The notes under the pieces were generated by a model. It worked only from the letters and a program-made list of their open reading frames with translations. It had not been told where the DNA came from and did not search any database. The translations under genes were made by a program, and so were the position numbers. A stretch of DNA of 64,000 nucleotides. It comes from JBHHUI01 sp965248775. Lineage in GTDB: Bacteria; Chloroflexota; Anaerolineae; Anaerolineales; JBHHUI01. Shown here one piece after another: positions 8,463 to 17,919 of the stretch (its first letter is position 1; the number at the start of each line of letters is the position of its first letter). The DNA lies in the NCBI GenBank assembly GCA_965248775.1, contig OZ252150.1, forward strand, positions 806,001 to 870,000. Reading direction: 5' to 3'.

Positions 8463-10106
8463 TTATTCGAGGTCGTGTTCGACTTCGCGTGGGATGCGAA
8501 TACTCACTTCGGTGCCGTTTTTCAAAGGCTGAAAAGATAGCTTCCCACGCAGATCGTCTCTTATAAGCGTTTCCACGATGTCCAGACCAACGCCTTGAAT
8601 CGGCGTTGCGTTTATCCCAACTCCATCATCGCGGACAAAAATGAGTAAATCTTCCGGGGCATGTCCCACCGAAATTTGGATTTCTCCACTCTCCCGTCCA
8701 ACAAAGGCGTGCTCGATAGCGTTCTGAACGAGTTCGTTAATAACAAGAGTCAGGGCTGTTGCTGCGCGTGAGGGCAACTGTAACGCTTCGCCTTGAACAT
8801 CGATTTTTATATCAAGATTTGGGGGTGTCATTGCCTGCAGGGTAGCCTGGGCAATGCGTTCCCAAACGTCTACCACATCCACAAGACGAAAACCGCGTTC
8901 TGAGAGTACTTCGTGAACGGTGGCGATGCTCTGGATGCGATGGATGCTTGTGCGGAGAATGTCGCGCGGGTCTGCTCTTCCACTCTCTCCAATCTGCAGC
9001 TGCATAAGCATCGCCACTGTCTGCAAATTGTTCTTAATGCGATGGTGCATTTCGCGCACGATGGCGGCACTCGTCACAAGGTTGGCGTTCTCGATGGCGA
9101 GCGCGGTCTGGTTTGCAAGTGTGGAGAAGAGTGCAATCTGTTCCTCGCCGAACTCGCGCTCTTCTGATGTGTAGCAGTTCAATACGCCGATCACACGATC
9201 TCTGACGCGTAATGGTACTGAAAGTAGGGAGACCAACCCCTCGTCTCGGGCGAGTTCAGGTGTCAGGTAGCGCGCTTCGGCGCGCACGTCGCGTACATAC
9301 TGTGACTGCCCGCTTGTCGCCACGCGTCCGATGATGCCTTCTCCCATGGCAAGGGGTGGGCGGTGCCGGTACGGGCTCGTCTTGCGCTTGGCTGAACGTA
9401 GCGTGAGGTATTCGTCCGACTCATCCAGCAAAAAAATCGAACACACAGCGGCGTTCATTGTCGTGGCCGCCATTTCCGTGACGACATCGAGCATTTCGTC
9501 TAGGTAAATTGGTGAGGTGACAGCTTCACTTACCTGCGCCAGCGTGTTCAGTTCGCGTAGTTGCCGCACCTGCCGATCGTAGCGCTGTGCCTTTCCGATG
9601 GCGCCCGCGGCCAGGTCGCCGATAAGCGACAGGATTTCTACCTCCTCTGGCGAGAACTGTCTTGGGAGCAGCGTCTGCACATTGAGCGCGCCAATTGGGC
9701 GGGTCTCGATCACCAATGGAACGGCGAGCAGCGAATGGAAGGGTTTCTCTTCCGCGTCGTCAACCCATTTGAAATGAGGGTGGTCTTGTGCGTGCTCGGC
9801 GACGACCGGCTTATTTTGCTCGATGGCGTAGCCGGTCATCCCTTCGCCGACTTGTAGAGTTGCACGACCCAAAGCGCTGCGCGCCAGCCCGGTCGTTGCG
9901 CGCAGACGCAGGGTGTCGCCGGACGGATCAAGCAGATAGATCGTGCACGAATCAACATGCATGACCTCCGTCGTCTTACGGGCCATCAGGTCCAGCGTCG
10001 TGTCCAGGTCCGGCGCGGTGTTGATAGCTCGCGCGATCTCACGCAAAGCCGAGATCGCGTTCGGTCGCGTAGTCGATAGGCTAGCGGCACTTATGTTTGA
10101 CATCAT
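8463..10106 (-). CDS. GAF-GAF-HisKA_2 sensor histidine kinase
   Basis: Soluble sensor kinase of 547 residues. Two GAF domains (about 20-170 and 190-340) precede a HisKA_2-type dimerisation domain with the phospho-acceptor in EMHHRIKNNLQTVAML (about 352) and an ATPase domain (NELVQNAIEHAF, DDGVGI, GVGLDIVETLI). HisKA_2 kinases are commonly paired with ANTAR regulators, as in EutW/EutV, and the ANTAR gene follows 194 nt downstream on the same strand, so they form a likely cognate pair. GAF domains suggest a small-molecule signal, possibly a nitrogen metabolite given the neighbours. ATGATG at the start leaves two adjacent start choices. Confidence 0.88.
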   Translation of the reverse strand: MMSNISAASLSTTRPNAISALREIARAINTAPDLDTTLDLMARKTTEVMHVDSCTIYLLDPSGDTLRLRATTGLARSALGRATLQVGEGMTGYAIEQNKPVVAEHAQDHPHFKWVDDAEEKPFHSLLAVPLVIETRPIGALNVQTLLPRQFSPEEVEILSLIGDLAAGAIGKAQRYDRQVRQLRELNTLAQVSEAVTSPIYLDEMLDVVTEMAATTMNAAVCSIFLLDESDEYLTLRSAKRKTSPYRHRPPLAMGEGIIGRVATSGQSQYVRDVRAEARYLTPELARDEGLVSLLSVPLRVRDRVIGVLNCYTSEEREFGEEQIALFSTLANQTALAIENANLVTSAAIVREMHHRIKNNLQTVAMLMQLQIGESGRADPRDILRTSIHRIQSIATVHEVLSERGFRLVDVVDVWERIAQATLQAMTPPNLDIKIDVQGEALQLPSRAATALTLVINELVQNAIEHAFVGRESGEIQISVGHAPEDLLIFVRDDGVGINATPIQGVGLDIVETLIRDDLRGKLSFQPLKNGTEVSIRIPREVEHDLE

Positions 10107-10169
10107 CTTGTAGTTAAACTATCACAATGTGGCGCGCGCGCAACACCGCATCGGGGCTATCATGAAAAC

Positions 10170-10203
10170 GGGGTGTGTGGGCAGTTTGCCGCCCACACAC
10201 CCC
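10170..10203 (-). terminator. Intrinsic terminator of glnA
   Basis: A perfect 13-bp inverted repeat (GGGGTGTGTGGGC / GCCCACACACCCC) with an 8-nt loop lies about 50 nt beyond the glnA stop. On the minus strand it is followed by a short TTTT run. The stem is very stable and also shields glnA from the start region of the upstream kinase gene. Confidence 0.6.
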
Positions 10204-10254
10204 ATGAACTCGCCGAAGTTTCAATTCCGGCGACCTGTTACACGAGCCGGTTTG

Positions 10255-11685
10255 CTACGCGTCGAAGTAAAGCGAAAATTCGTATGGGTGCGGCCGCATG
10301 CGCACGGCGTCAATCTCGTTCTCACGCTTGTAACTGATGTAGGCCTCGATCAAGTCCGGCGTGAACACGTCGCCCTTCAAAAGGAATTCGTGGTCGGCCT
10401 CCAACGCATCGAGCACCAGCTCGAGCGAAGAGGGTACCTGCGCGATCTTTGCTATCTCCTCGGGCGGCAGATCGTAGAGGTTTTTGTCCATCGGATCGCC
10501 GGGATCGATCTGATTCTGTATCCCGTCCAGGCCGGCCATGAGCAACGCAGGAAACGCAAGGTACGGGTTGCAGGTGGGGTCCGGGGCACGGAATTCGACC
10601 CGCGTGGCGGACGGGCTTTTGGAATAAACCGGGATGCGGCAGATGGCCGAGCGGTTGCGCTGCGAGTATGCTAGGTTGACAGGCGCTTCAAAGCCGGGCA
10701 CCAGGCGGCGGTATGAATTTGTGCCCGGGGCCGCCAGGGCAAGCAACGCCGGGGCGTGCTTAAGGAGACCGCCGATGTAGTACAACGCAGTCTGGGAGAG
10801 TCGGGCATATCCGTTTTCGTCGTAGAAGACGTTTGTCCCATCTTTCCAGATACTCGTGTGGACGTGCATACCACTTCCATTGTCCTCGAACAACGGTTTG
10901 GGCATAAAGGTGGCTGTGAGGCCGTTCTGACGAGCGACGTTTTTGACCAGATACTTGTAAAGGATCATTCTGTCAGCCATTATGGTGAGCGGGGCGTAAT
11001 GTAAATCGATCTCAGACTGCCCGGCTGTGGCGACCTCATGGTGGTGCACTTCGACCTCTATGCCCGCAGATTCGAGGACGAGCACCATCTTGCTGCGTAA
11101 GTCCTGCAGCGTGTCGGCGGGTGGGGTTGGGAAGTAACCGCGCTTTGGAGGTATCTGCGCGCCAAGCCCGACGCCGTCACTGTTCGGAGAGCCACTATTC
11201 CACCAGCCTTCCTTGCTATCCACAGAGTAGAATGCAGAGTTTGTGCTGCTGCTATAGCGCACATCGTCGAACACAAAGAACTCAGCTTCCGGCCCCCAAA
11301 CGCTGGAGTCGCCGATACCAGTCTCCTGCAAATAAGCTTCAGCCTTTTTGGCGACGTAGCGCGGGTCGCGGGTGTAGGGCTGGCGCGTGATGGGATCGAA
11401 AATGTCGCAAACGATGGAAAGCGTAGGTACTTCGAGGATAGGGTCCAAGAGTGCAGTGCTGGCGTCCGGTATCAGGAGCATATCTGATTCGTGGATCTCC
11501 TGAAAGCCGCGAATCGATGAGCCATCAAAGCCGATGCCTTCTTCGAAGAGTTCCTCGGTTAGCTGGCGCGCTGGTAAACTGAAATGTTGCCAGACGCCGA
11601 ATGGATCAGTGAAGCGCAGATCGATGATGCTGACCTCGCTCTCTTTGCTGAGCGCAATGGCTTCGGTTGGGGAAGAAACAGACAT
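10255..11685 (-). CDS. glnA: Glutamine synthetase type I
   Basis: Makes glutamine from glutamate, ammonia and ATP; central nitrogen assimilation enzyme. At 476 residues it is the size of GSI-beta. Visible: GFDGSSIRGF near 50, WGPEAEFFVFD near 130, NDNGSGMHVH-like DNGSGMHVHTSIW near 270, and LVPGFEAPVNLAYSQRNRSA near 335. MDKNLYDLPPEE near residue 395 contains the tyrosine that GlnE adenylylates in the E. coli type, and glnE lies directly upstream on the same strand. The ATG has a good AAGGAGA site. A sigma70-type promoter and a structured leader precede it, and a strong terminator follows it. Confidence 0.96.
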   Translation of the reverse strand: MSVSSPTEAIALSKESEVSIIDLRFTDPFGVWQHFSLPARQLTEELFEEGIGFDGSSIRGFQEIHESDMLLIPDASTALLDPILEVPTLSIVCDIFDPITRQPYTRDPRYVAKKAEAYLQETGIGDSSVWGPEAEFFVFDDVRYSSSTNSAFYSVDSKEGWWNSGSPNSDGVGLGAQIPPKRGYFPTPPADTLQDLRSKMVLVLESAGIEVEVHHHEVATAGQSEIDLHYAPLTIMADRMILYKYLVKNVARQNGLTATFMPKPLFEDNGSGMHVHTSIWKDGTNVFYDENGYARLSQTALYYIGGLLKHAPALLALAAPGTNSYRRLVPGFEAPVNLAYSQRNRSAICRIPVYSKSPSATRVEFRAPDPTCNPYLAFPALLMAGLDGIQNQIDPGDPMDKNLYDLPPEEIAKIAQVPSSLELVLDALEADHEFLLKGDVFTPDLIEAYISYKRENEIDAVRMRPHPYEFSLYFDA

Positions 11686-11781
11686 AGTATTACTCTCCTT
11701 TGCTTCTCGGCCTCAAGGCGCGAGATTGAATGCTGTGATTGTGCATATTTTTTGGTCAGAAAACATCATTAAATTATAAAT

Positions 11782-11817
11782 CCCGCGATGCGCAGCACCT
11801 CGTGCTCCGGTCGCGGG
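11782..11817 (-). promoter_or_regulatory. Structured RNA hairpin in the glnA leader
   Basis: On the minus strand, between the promoter and the glnA start, CCCGCGA (5' arm) pairs with TCGCGGG (3' arm) and encloses a second hairpin AGCAC-GAG-GTGCT. An AT-rich tract follows. It does not match the glutamine riboswitch consensus that I know. It could be a regulatory hairpin, for instance a target of the nearby ANTAR regulator, or a stabilising 5' structure. Confidence 0.5.
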
Positions 11818-11857
11818 CATCTTGGCCCAAAGAACTATACTGTTGTGGATGGACGGC

Positions 11858-11887
11858 ATTCTATCACGCCGACGCCGAACTTGTCAA
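11858..11887 (-). promoter_or_regulatory. Sigma70-type promoter of glnA
   Basis: On the minus strand TTGACA (11887-11882) is followed after 18 nt by TAGAAT (11863-11858). It lies about 170 nt upstream of the glnA ATG, leaving a long leader that contains the hairpin at 11782-11817. No sigma54 (-24/-12) motif is seen. Confidence 0.55.
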
Positions 11888-11948
11888 CAAATGTTGTAAA
11901 AAGCTCGTGTATTCAGTGCAAATACTCTGCTGCAGTATCGACAATGGC

Positions 11949-14900
11949 TCACGATAATAGCCTCTGACTTAGGCCGACAACATTTTCCATGTGACGAGTC
12001 ATATCCTGCCGAAGGCGCCCTTGTTCGCGACCATAACCCAAACGCCGAGCGAGAAAGACGAGCTGATCGCTGCCGTCGGGCGGCACCATCATCTCTTTGG
12101 CATTGCCGCGCACAATCCGCAACGCATTGATCAGACCACGTAAAAACCTGTGCGCATGGCGCAGCCGCGCGTATTCGTCATTCGAAAGCACTTCTGCATT
12201 TGCAAGTTCTTGTAGTGCGTGCTTCGTGTTAGGTGAGTGCATCCGTGCGTCCGCGGCGCCATGGATCATCTGTAGGCCTTGCACCAGATACTCTACGTCT
12301 ACCAATCCGCCCGGGCTAAATTTTGGATTCGGGGTCCCAGGGATGACCATGTGCCGTAGCTGCCGCTCGCGCATAGCACGCATGGCCTTAACGTCAAACT
12401 GTCCTATATACACATATCTATCGCGCAAGTCCAATACCTGCCGTGAGAGTTCATCATCTCCGGCGATGGGGCGCAGGCGTATCAGCGCCTGGCGTTCATA
12501 ATGCCAGGCCGGCCCGCCAGGCTTGAAATAATCTTGGAAGGCTTGCAGGCCCACTGCCAGTGCCCCTGCTTTGCCATAGGGCCGCAATTGGATGTCAACC
12601 TCGAATATGCCGGCCCGTTTGGTTGTAATCGTCGCCAGAAATCTCTCGACGAGATGTTCATAATATTGCGCTGCAGAGATGACCTTGGGACCCGTTGTTT
12701 GGCCCTGGCCGGAATAGATAAACATGAGCTCGATATCGGAAGCAAAGCCCAGCTCTCGTCCGCCAAATTTTCCCAGAGCGCACACTGCATACTGGCATGC
12801 TGCGGTGTCTTGCGTCTGCAGCTCACCATACCGTTCTGCTAACTCTGCGGTCACTAATTGCAGTGCGCCTGCGACAACGACCTCAGTGAGATCTGAGAGC
12901 TCTGCTGCAAACTGATCAAAGTCGGACACATGTCCGCCAATATGGCGCATGTCCGTGCGAAACATCTCGCGGTCTTTGAATGCGTTCAACGCGTATCGGT
13001 CTGCGCTGCTTTCTGCGTTATCTAGCAATAAGCTCGAAAGCTCATTCTGAAGTTGTGACTTATCTTTGGCGATAGCCAACGTCCCGACATCGGCGATGAC
13101 CGGAAACAAGTTGTCATGCTGCATACGTAGGAAGTCTTCCCACAAGAAATCACTTACGCCGAGCAGGCGCGATAGTGCGCTAAGCACCTCTGGCTGTTCC
13201 AGCGAGGCCAGTTCGGACGGCCAGTCGGGGCGCGTAAAAAGTTGGCCTAAGAAGGAGCGGAAATGTAGCAGTGCCGCTTCAGGGTTTGGCGAGTTGGGGA
13301 GCAGATGGGTGAAGTGCTTTACGAGGACGATCGCAGCACGCAATTCACGCAATTTGTCTGCATCCGTGATCTTCCGGTTGCTCGTATCTGTGACATAGAG
13401 TACGTCATGCACGCGCTGTCCAGTCGTATCGACGTCCACCCGAGCTATGTATATTCGGTTGATGGCCAGTGCCGTGGCGATTTCGTAGAGGAAGCCGATG
13501 GTATCAGGCGCCTCGATCCACAGAACGGTATAGCTCTCCGAGCTATCGTTATCAATGTCGATATCCACCGGTGTTAGAGGCGCGACGGAACCTTCGACGT
13601 CGCGTACGCTCTCGGCGAAGCGGCGCGCGAGCTTTCCTTGCGTTATTTCCCGCTCGCCAGCGTTCAAATGCTGCAACAACTTGGCTAAGTCGATGGCGAA
13701 CCGTGTCCAGGTTTCCTGGCCGATCTCGGGCTCTATTGAACGAACATCGAACACGTCCACTATTTTTCTGCGTTCGCGTCCGTTTTTCTGAACGATGCGA
13801 CGTCCAGGTCCAGGCGGCGAATCCCTGGCCATTGGCTCATATGTGAAGACATTCCCACGTGCTATGCTCAGGCCTGAGATGGCCAGCAGGCCGCAGATGA
13901 CCGAAAGCTCACCGAAATAATCGTAACCAACAATGGTGAGCCGCCAGTGACCTGCGGAAAGTGGATGGGCGAGGACTTCGACCAGATTGTCTGCATTTAC
14001 TCGTGCGGCCATCTCGGCATGTGTGCGAATCTCGTCCGCGCTGAAGTTCTCGAGGTAGGAGGGCACAAGCCGCGCCACATGACGCTCGACGGCAGCTTTT
14101 GGACTCTCGCCAATCGATTTAGGCGAGGATACGGCCGACTCCAGATGGCGCATGTAAACGCCGCGTAATGCATCACTGTGCTGTTGGAAGTGGTCAACCA
14201 GAGCATCCGTTGTTGCGAAGTCGAGTCGGCGTGCCAGATGCTCGAGCGCTGCGTGCTCGCGAGGCAGAGTGTGCGTTTGCCGATAGTGCATCAACTGCAG
14301 ATGGTGCTCCAGAGTGCGTAGGAACACATAGCCGTCGGTTAAAATCCGATGATCGGCGGGCGACAAAAGGTCTTGACGTGCGAGCATGTTCATTGCCTGC
14401 AGCGTATTTCGCAGACGCAGTTCGGGTAACTTCGCTCCATGCGCCAGCTGCAGGTATTGTGTCACGAACTCGACGTCACGGATGGAGCCGACGCCAAGCT
14501 TCACTTCACCCCAGTCGCGCCCCTTTTGGTTAAGATGCATTTCCATGCGCGTCTTCATCGAGTACACCTCCGCGCGAATCGTCGCTGCTGATGACTGGAA
14601 GATGAACGATGCTGCTTGCTCCAGTACCGCCACACCCACGGCGATGTCGCCTGCGACGGGGCGCGCTTTTAACAGCGCCTGCTTTTCCCACAACTGGGCG
14701 TGATCTGCCATGTAATCAAAATAACCTGTCCGGGTGGATACAAGTGGACCTGTGACACCCCAAGGACGTAACCGCATGTCAACCCGATAGAGAAACCCCT
14801 CTGCCGAAGGACGACTAAGCGCAGCGATTAGCTTCTCGGCCAAGGGCCAAAAACGATTAGCGCCCTCTGCAGCCACAAATATTAGGTCGATGTCGGAGCT

Positions 14901-15608
14901 ATAGTTTAGTTCGCTCCCGCCCAGCTTTCCGAATGCAAGAACTACGAAACCATCTGGAGTCGTCCCCGTTTGGACCGCGGCAATCCGGAGGCATTGCTTC
15001 AGAACACAATCTGCGAGCCTGGAGAGTTCAGCGGTTACCGTCTGCAGATCGAAATAACCCAGCAGGTCGCTCGCGCCGATACGTAGTAGCTCACGGCGTT
15101 GAAAGCGCCGCACTGCATCTAGGGCTCCACCTTCTTCGAGAGCTGACAGTCGCTGCTCAATTTCAGTGCGGTAATCTTCGGCTTGCTTTTCCTGGCCCAG
15201 TAACTGTGATCGTGTCAGTCGTTCGAAATAATTCGGATCACGCAAAAGGATTTCGGTGAGAAATTGGCTGCCGGAAAATAGCCGTGCAAGCTGCTCCACC
15301 GAGCGTGGAAATGCAGCAAGTTGTCGAAGGAGCGTGTCTGCGTCTCCCGAATTGCGTAGGAAGCGATCGAAATTGACAAGTACTCCATCCGGGTCGGCAG
15401 TATCTCCTGCGACTGGCAGGAAATGCCGCAGAATAAGCGTAAGCGCAGCGTGTGTCTTGGGACTACCTGCCAGCCGCGCGATTCTCTGCTGCGCTGCCTG
15501 CCAATCGGCGAAGTGCAGCGCCTCCAAGATCGTGCGGGCATCCGAGCTGTTGTCAGGCTGACGAACAAGAGTTTCGAATGGAAGTTCTTGATGGGTGTTC
15601 CCTACCAT
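11949..15608 (-). CDS. glnE: Glutamine synthetase adenylyltransferase/deadenylylase with internal ACT domains
   Basis: Adds and removes AMP on the GlnA tyrosine according to nitrogen status. The protein is about 1219 residues, against roughly 950 for typical GlnE. The first nucleotidyltransferase half carries GKLGGSELNYSSDIDLIF (about 224-243). The second carries GKFGGRELGFASDIELMF (about 944-962), with Glu in place of the second Asp of the usual SDID. Between them lie about 200 residues resembling two ACT domains (RLTIVGYDYFGELSVICGLL at about 555; VLWIEAPDTIGFLYEIATAL at about 692), as in the C-terminus of GlnD. The start at 15608 (MVGNTHQEL) is preferred over an upstream one at 15713. Small-molecule binding, perhaps glutamine, is inferred. 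Confidence 0.9.
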   Translation of the reverse strand: MVGNTHQELPFETLVRQPDNSSDARTILEALHFADWQAAQQRIARLAGSPKTHAALTLILRHFLPVAGDTADPDGVLVNFDRFLRNSGDADTLLRQLAAFPRSVEQLARLFSGSQFLTEILLRDPNYFERLTRSQLLGQEKQAEDYRTEIEQRLSALEEGGALDAVRRFQRRELLRIGASDLLGYFDLQTVTAELSRLADCVLKQCLRIAAVQTGTTPDGFVVLAFGKLGGSELNYSSDIDLIFVAAEGANRFWPLAEKLIAALSRPSAEGFLYRVDMRLRPWGVTGPLVSTRTGYFDYMADHAQLWEKQALLKARPVAGDIAVGVAVLEQAASFIFQSSAATIRAEVYSMKTRMEMHLNQKGRDWGEVKLGVGSIRDVEFVTQYLQLAHGAKLPELRLRNTLQAMNMLARQDLLSPADHRILTDGYVFLRTLEHHLQLMHYRQTHTLPREHAALEHLARRLDFATTDALVDHFQQHSDALRGVYMRHLESAVSSPKSIGESPKAAVERHVARLVPSYLENFSADEIRTHAEMAARVNADNLVEVLAHPLSAGHWRLTIVGYDYFGELSVICGLLAISGLSIARGNVFTYEPMARDSPPGPGRRIVQKNGRERRKIVDVFDVRSIEPEIGQETWTRFAIDLAKLLQHLNAGEREITQGKLARRFAESVRDVEGSVAPLTPVDIDIDNDSSESYTVLWIEAPDTIGFLYEIATALAINRIYIARVDVDTTGQRVHDVLYVTDTSNRKITDADKLRELRAAIVLVKHFTHLLPNSPNPEAALLHFRSFLGQLFTRPDWPSELASLEQPEVLSALSRLLGVSDFLWEDFLRMQHDNLFPVIADVGTLAIAKDKSQLQNELSSLLLDNAESSADRYALNAFKDREMFRTDMRHIGGHVSDFDQFAAELSDLTEVVVAGALQLVTAELAERYGELQTQDTAACQYAVCALGKFGGRELGFASDIELMFIYSGQGQTTGPKVISAAQYYEHLVERFLATITTKRAGIFEVDIQLRPYGKAGALAVGLQAFQDYFKPGGPAWHYERQALIRLRPIAGDDELSRQVLDLRDRYVYIGQFDVKAMRAMRERQLRHMVIPGTPNPKFSPGGLVDVEYLVQGLQMIHGAADARMHSPNTKHALQELANAEVLSNDEYARLRHAHRFLRGLINALRIVRGNAKEMMVPPDGSDQLVFLARRLGYGREQGRLRQDMTRHMENVVGLSQRLLS

Positions 15609-16121
15609 GGTTGACTTGAATTGTATTCGAACAATGCGGGCGGTCGATGTCGTTTGTATTAGTTTACCCAGCAGGCTTGCGGTGCGGGACTTGTGGAAAC
15701 GGCCCGACCGCAAACCTGTGGGTATGGAGGAGACGTGAGCGTATCAGAAAGCTGATAATCTGATTGAGGCTCACAGGAGATGTTGCGAGAATAACACTAC
15801 CGGTACGTAGCGAATAAATTTCTAAAACTCCAACTTCGAGAATTGACGAATATAATTTTCTTGGTGACTCTAATTCGCTATGTTCTAAAACGTGACGTAT
15901 ACGTATTCATATAGTTGCAGATTATAAACCGTTCCCTTCGTCTTGTTCGGAATATCTTTACTTTTTCATAGCATAAAATTTCTGACCGGTACAAATATAT
16001 TTAGAGCTTTCTACCGTGTGTACTAGCTCTTGCAATACACAAAGTGCTACCCGGGCCAGTCTGACTTGAGGGGTAGAGCAGAAGCATTTCCCCCCTTGAA
16101 TCGGTTCTTAAGCGTACGGTG
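15609..16121. other. AT-rich intergenic region between glnE and the amt unit
   Basis: About 500 bases without a supported gene on either strand; notably more AT-rich than the flanks. It should contain the glnE promoter and the end of the amt transcript. A GC-rich imperfect hairpin around 16068-16105 (GGGGTAGAGC ... CCCCCC) may be the terminator of the amt unit. Nothing else is recognisable. Confidence 0.35.
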
Positions 16122-16259
16122 TTAATTGTTGCCTTGATTATTAGTCTCTTCCGCCATGGTGGATCCGTCATCAGAACGTTGCAGCTTGCCCGGCAACACG
16201 ACGAAAAGGACAAATAGGGCTCCGAAGGCGAGAGCGGCAAAAATAGCTTCGTTAGGCAT
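16122..16259 (-). CDS. Small single-pass membrane protein downstream of amt
   Basis: A 45-residue open frame: MPNEAIFAALAFGALFVLFV, then LPGKL and a hydrophilic tail ending EETNNQGNN. One membrane helix spans about residues 5-23 with positive residues after it. A GGAG site lies 8 nt before the ATG, and the gene begins 29 nt after the end of the amt reading frame, so it is probably co-transcribed. Small size means it is easily overlooked. It might associate with the ammonium transporter; function unknown. Confidence 0.55.
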   Translation of the reverse strand: MPNEAIFAALAFGALFVLFVVLPGKLQRSDDGSTMAEETNNQGNN

Positions 16260-16288
16260 AAAGAATTCTCCATATCATTTCAATTAAT

Positions 16289-17645
16289 TCAGGCTGTCGC
16301 CGAATCGACGGCATAGGCTTCCAGACCATGCTCGGTAATATCCAACCCGACGGTTTCCTCATGGTCGGACACGCGCAGCCCCATCGATGTTTTAAGCAGG
16401 CGGAAAAGGATAAAGCCAGTTCCGAACGCCCACGCGATGACGGTGAGCATGCCGATAAGTTGCGGGACAAGCTGACCAGCATTACCCGCGACCAGCCCAG
16501 TACGAGCCATCGGCGAAGATGCCGACCGCGAGCAGGCCCCACAGTCCGGCTGCACCATGCACTGATACGGCACCCACCGGATCGTCTACTTTCAATGTGT
16601 TCTCGACGAAACTCACACTGGTGATCATAACCAGCGCCGCAATTGCGCCGATTACAACGGCAGCCCAGGGAGCGACGAAGGCGTAGGGAGCGGTGATGCC
16701 CACGAGGCCGGCGAGCGAGCCATTGCAGGCTAGCAGGATGTCGGCTTTGCCGGTGCGCACGAGCGACCAATAAATGGCGACCACGCCGCCTACTGCGCCG
16801 GCGAGTAGCGTATTGACGGCAATGACGGAAATACGCAAATCCGTGGCGGCGAGTGTGCTCCCAGCGTTGAAACCAAACCAGCCGAAGAACAAAATAAAAG
16901 TACCCAATACCACGTAGGGGACATTGTGACCGGCTATTGCGTTCGCTTTACCCTCCGGACTGAATTTTCCCTTGCGGGCACCAACTGCGGCTGCGCTGGC
17001 CAACCCAACCAAGCCGCCCACGGCATGTACGACGCCGCTGCCGGCGAAATCAACCAAGCCGAGTTCCCCTAGCCAACCGCCACCCCAGACCCAGTGTCCA
17101 AAGATGGGGTAGATCAGGGCCGTAACCAGAAAACTGTACGCCATATACGAGGTGACTTTTGTGCGCTCCGCCATGGCGCCGGACACGATCGTCGCGGCTG
17201 CGCCGGCAAAGACCATCTGGAATACCCACAGCAAAAGTTGGTTCACGTCGTAATAATCACCGACCAAGAAAAAACCGGTAGTGCCGATGAAACCACCGGC
17301 GGAGGTTCCGAACATGATGGCAAAGCCAAAGGCCCAAAAAGCCAGTGCGGCCATCGCGAAGTCCATAAAATTTTTGGTAAGGATGTTGACGGTGTTCTTT
17401 GCGCGAGATAGGCCTGCTTCTACGAGTGCAAAACCGGCTTGCATAAAGAAAACGAGGGTGGTGGCGAAGAGCACCCATGTAAAGTTGACCGCGGCAGTGG
17501 GGTCGAGCGTGATTGTCATTTCGCCGTTTGGATCAGGTTCCTGGGCAAAAACCGTGCTAGCGGCCAGTATCATGCCCACAAGCAAGAACAAGGGGAGCAT
17601 CCGTCGTATCTTATTGAAAGTTTTATGGACTTTTTCGGTGATCAT
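16289..17645 (-). pseudogene. amt: Ammonium transporter, disrupted by a single frameshift
   Basis: Ammonium channel of the Amt/Rh family. A signal-like N-terminus (ending VFAQ) precedes about eleven membrane helices. Family landmarks include FMQAGFALVEAGLSRAKN, GAMAERTKV, ACNGSLAGLVGITAPYAFV and DDPVGAVSVHGAAGLWG. The first frame stops at 16482 after DGSYWAGRG; the correct continuation lies in another frame (GLVAGNAGQLVPQLIG ... RVSDHEETVGLDITEHG) and ends at 16289. Dropping one G of the GGG at about 16505-16507 restores the full protein. Either the gene is damaged or the base is a sequence error. A GGAGGAG site precedes the ATG. It lies upstream of, and on the same strand as, the small membrane protein gene. 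Confidence 0.85.
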
Positions 17646-17780
17646 TTACTCTCCTCCTTCCGCTGCTAAGAATTTCGGCAAAAGAAAACACCTCACGGCA
17701 ACGCATCTTTGGCGTTTTGGGAGGCGTCTTGGCCTTTTTGATATTTTTTTGTTGTTCAGCGGCTCAATTGAGCTAAGTGA

Positions 17781-17810
17781 ACTTTATCACATACCCTTAC
17801 TAAGGGTCAA
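17781..17810 (-). promoter_or_regulatory. amt: Probable amt promoter
   Basis: On the minus strand TTGACC (17810-17805) and TAAAGT (17786-17781) are separated by 18 nt. Immediately downstream is the perfect 12-bp palindrome GCTCAATTGAGC (17762-17773), a candidate operator or RNA hairpin. The leader to the ATG is about 130 nt. Confidence 0.4.
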
Positions 17811-17919
17811 TTCTACATTCCGACAGAAATTTTTTAGTTGTGGATGGGCAATTTGCACAGTCTTGCTATCGGGGTTGTTTATTGGAGGATATGATCTTAA
17901 ATGGTCGTGACATTATCAG

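Noticed and set aside
16482..16573. Programmed frameshifting in amt
   Set aside because: Only a GGG run is present, with no slippery heptamer plus stimulatory structure. Amt proteins are not known to need frameshifting.
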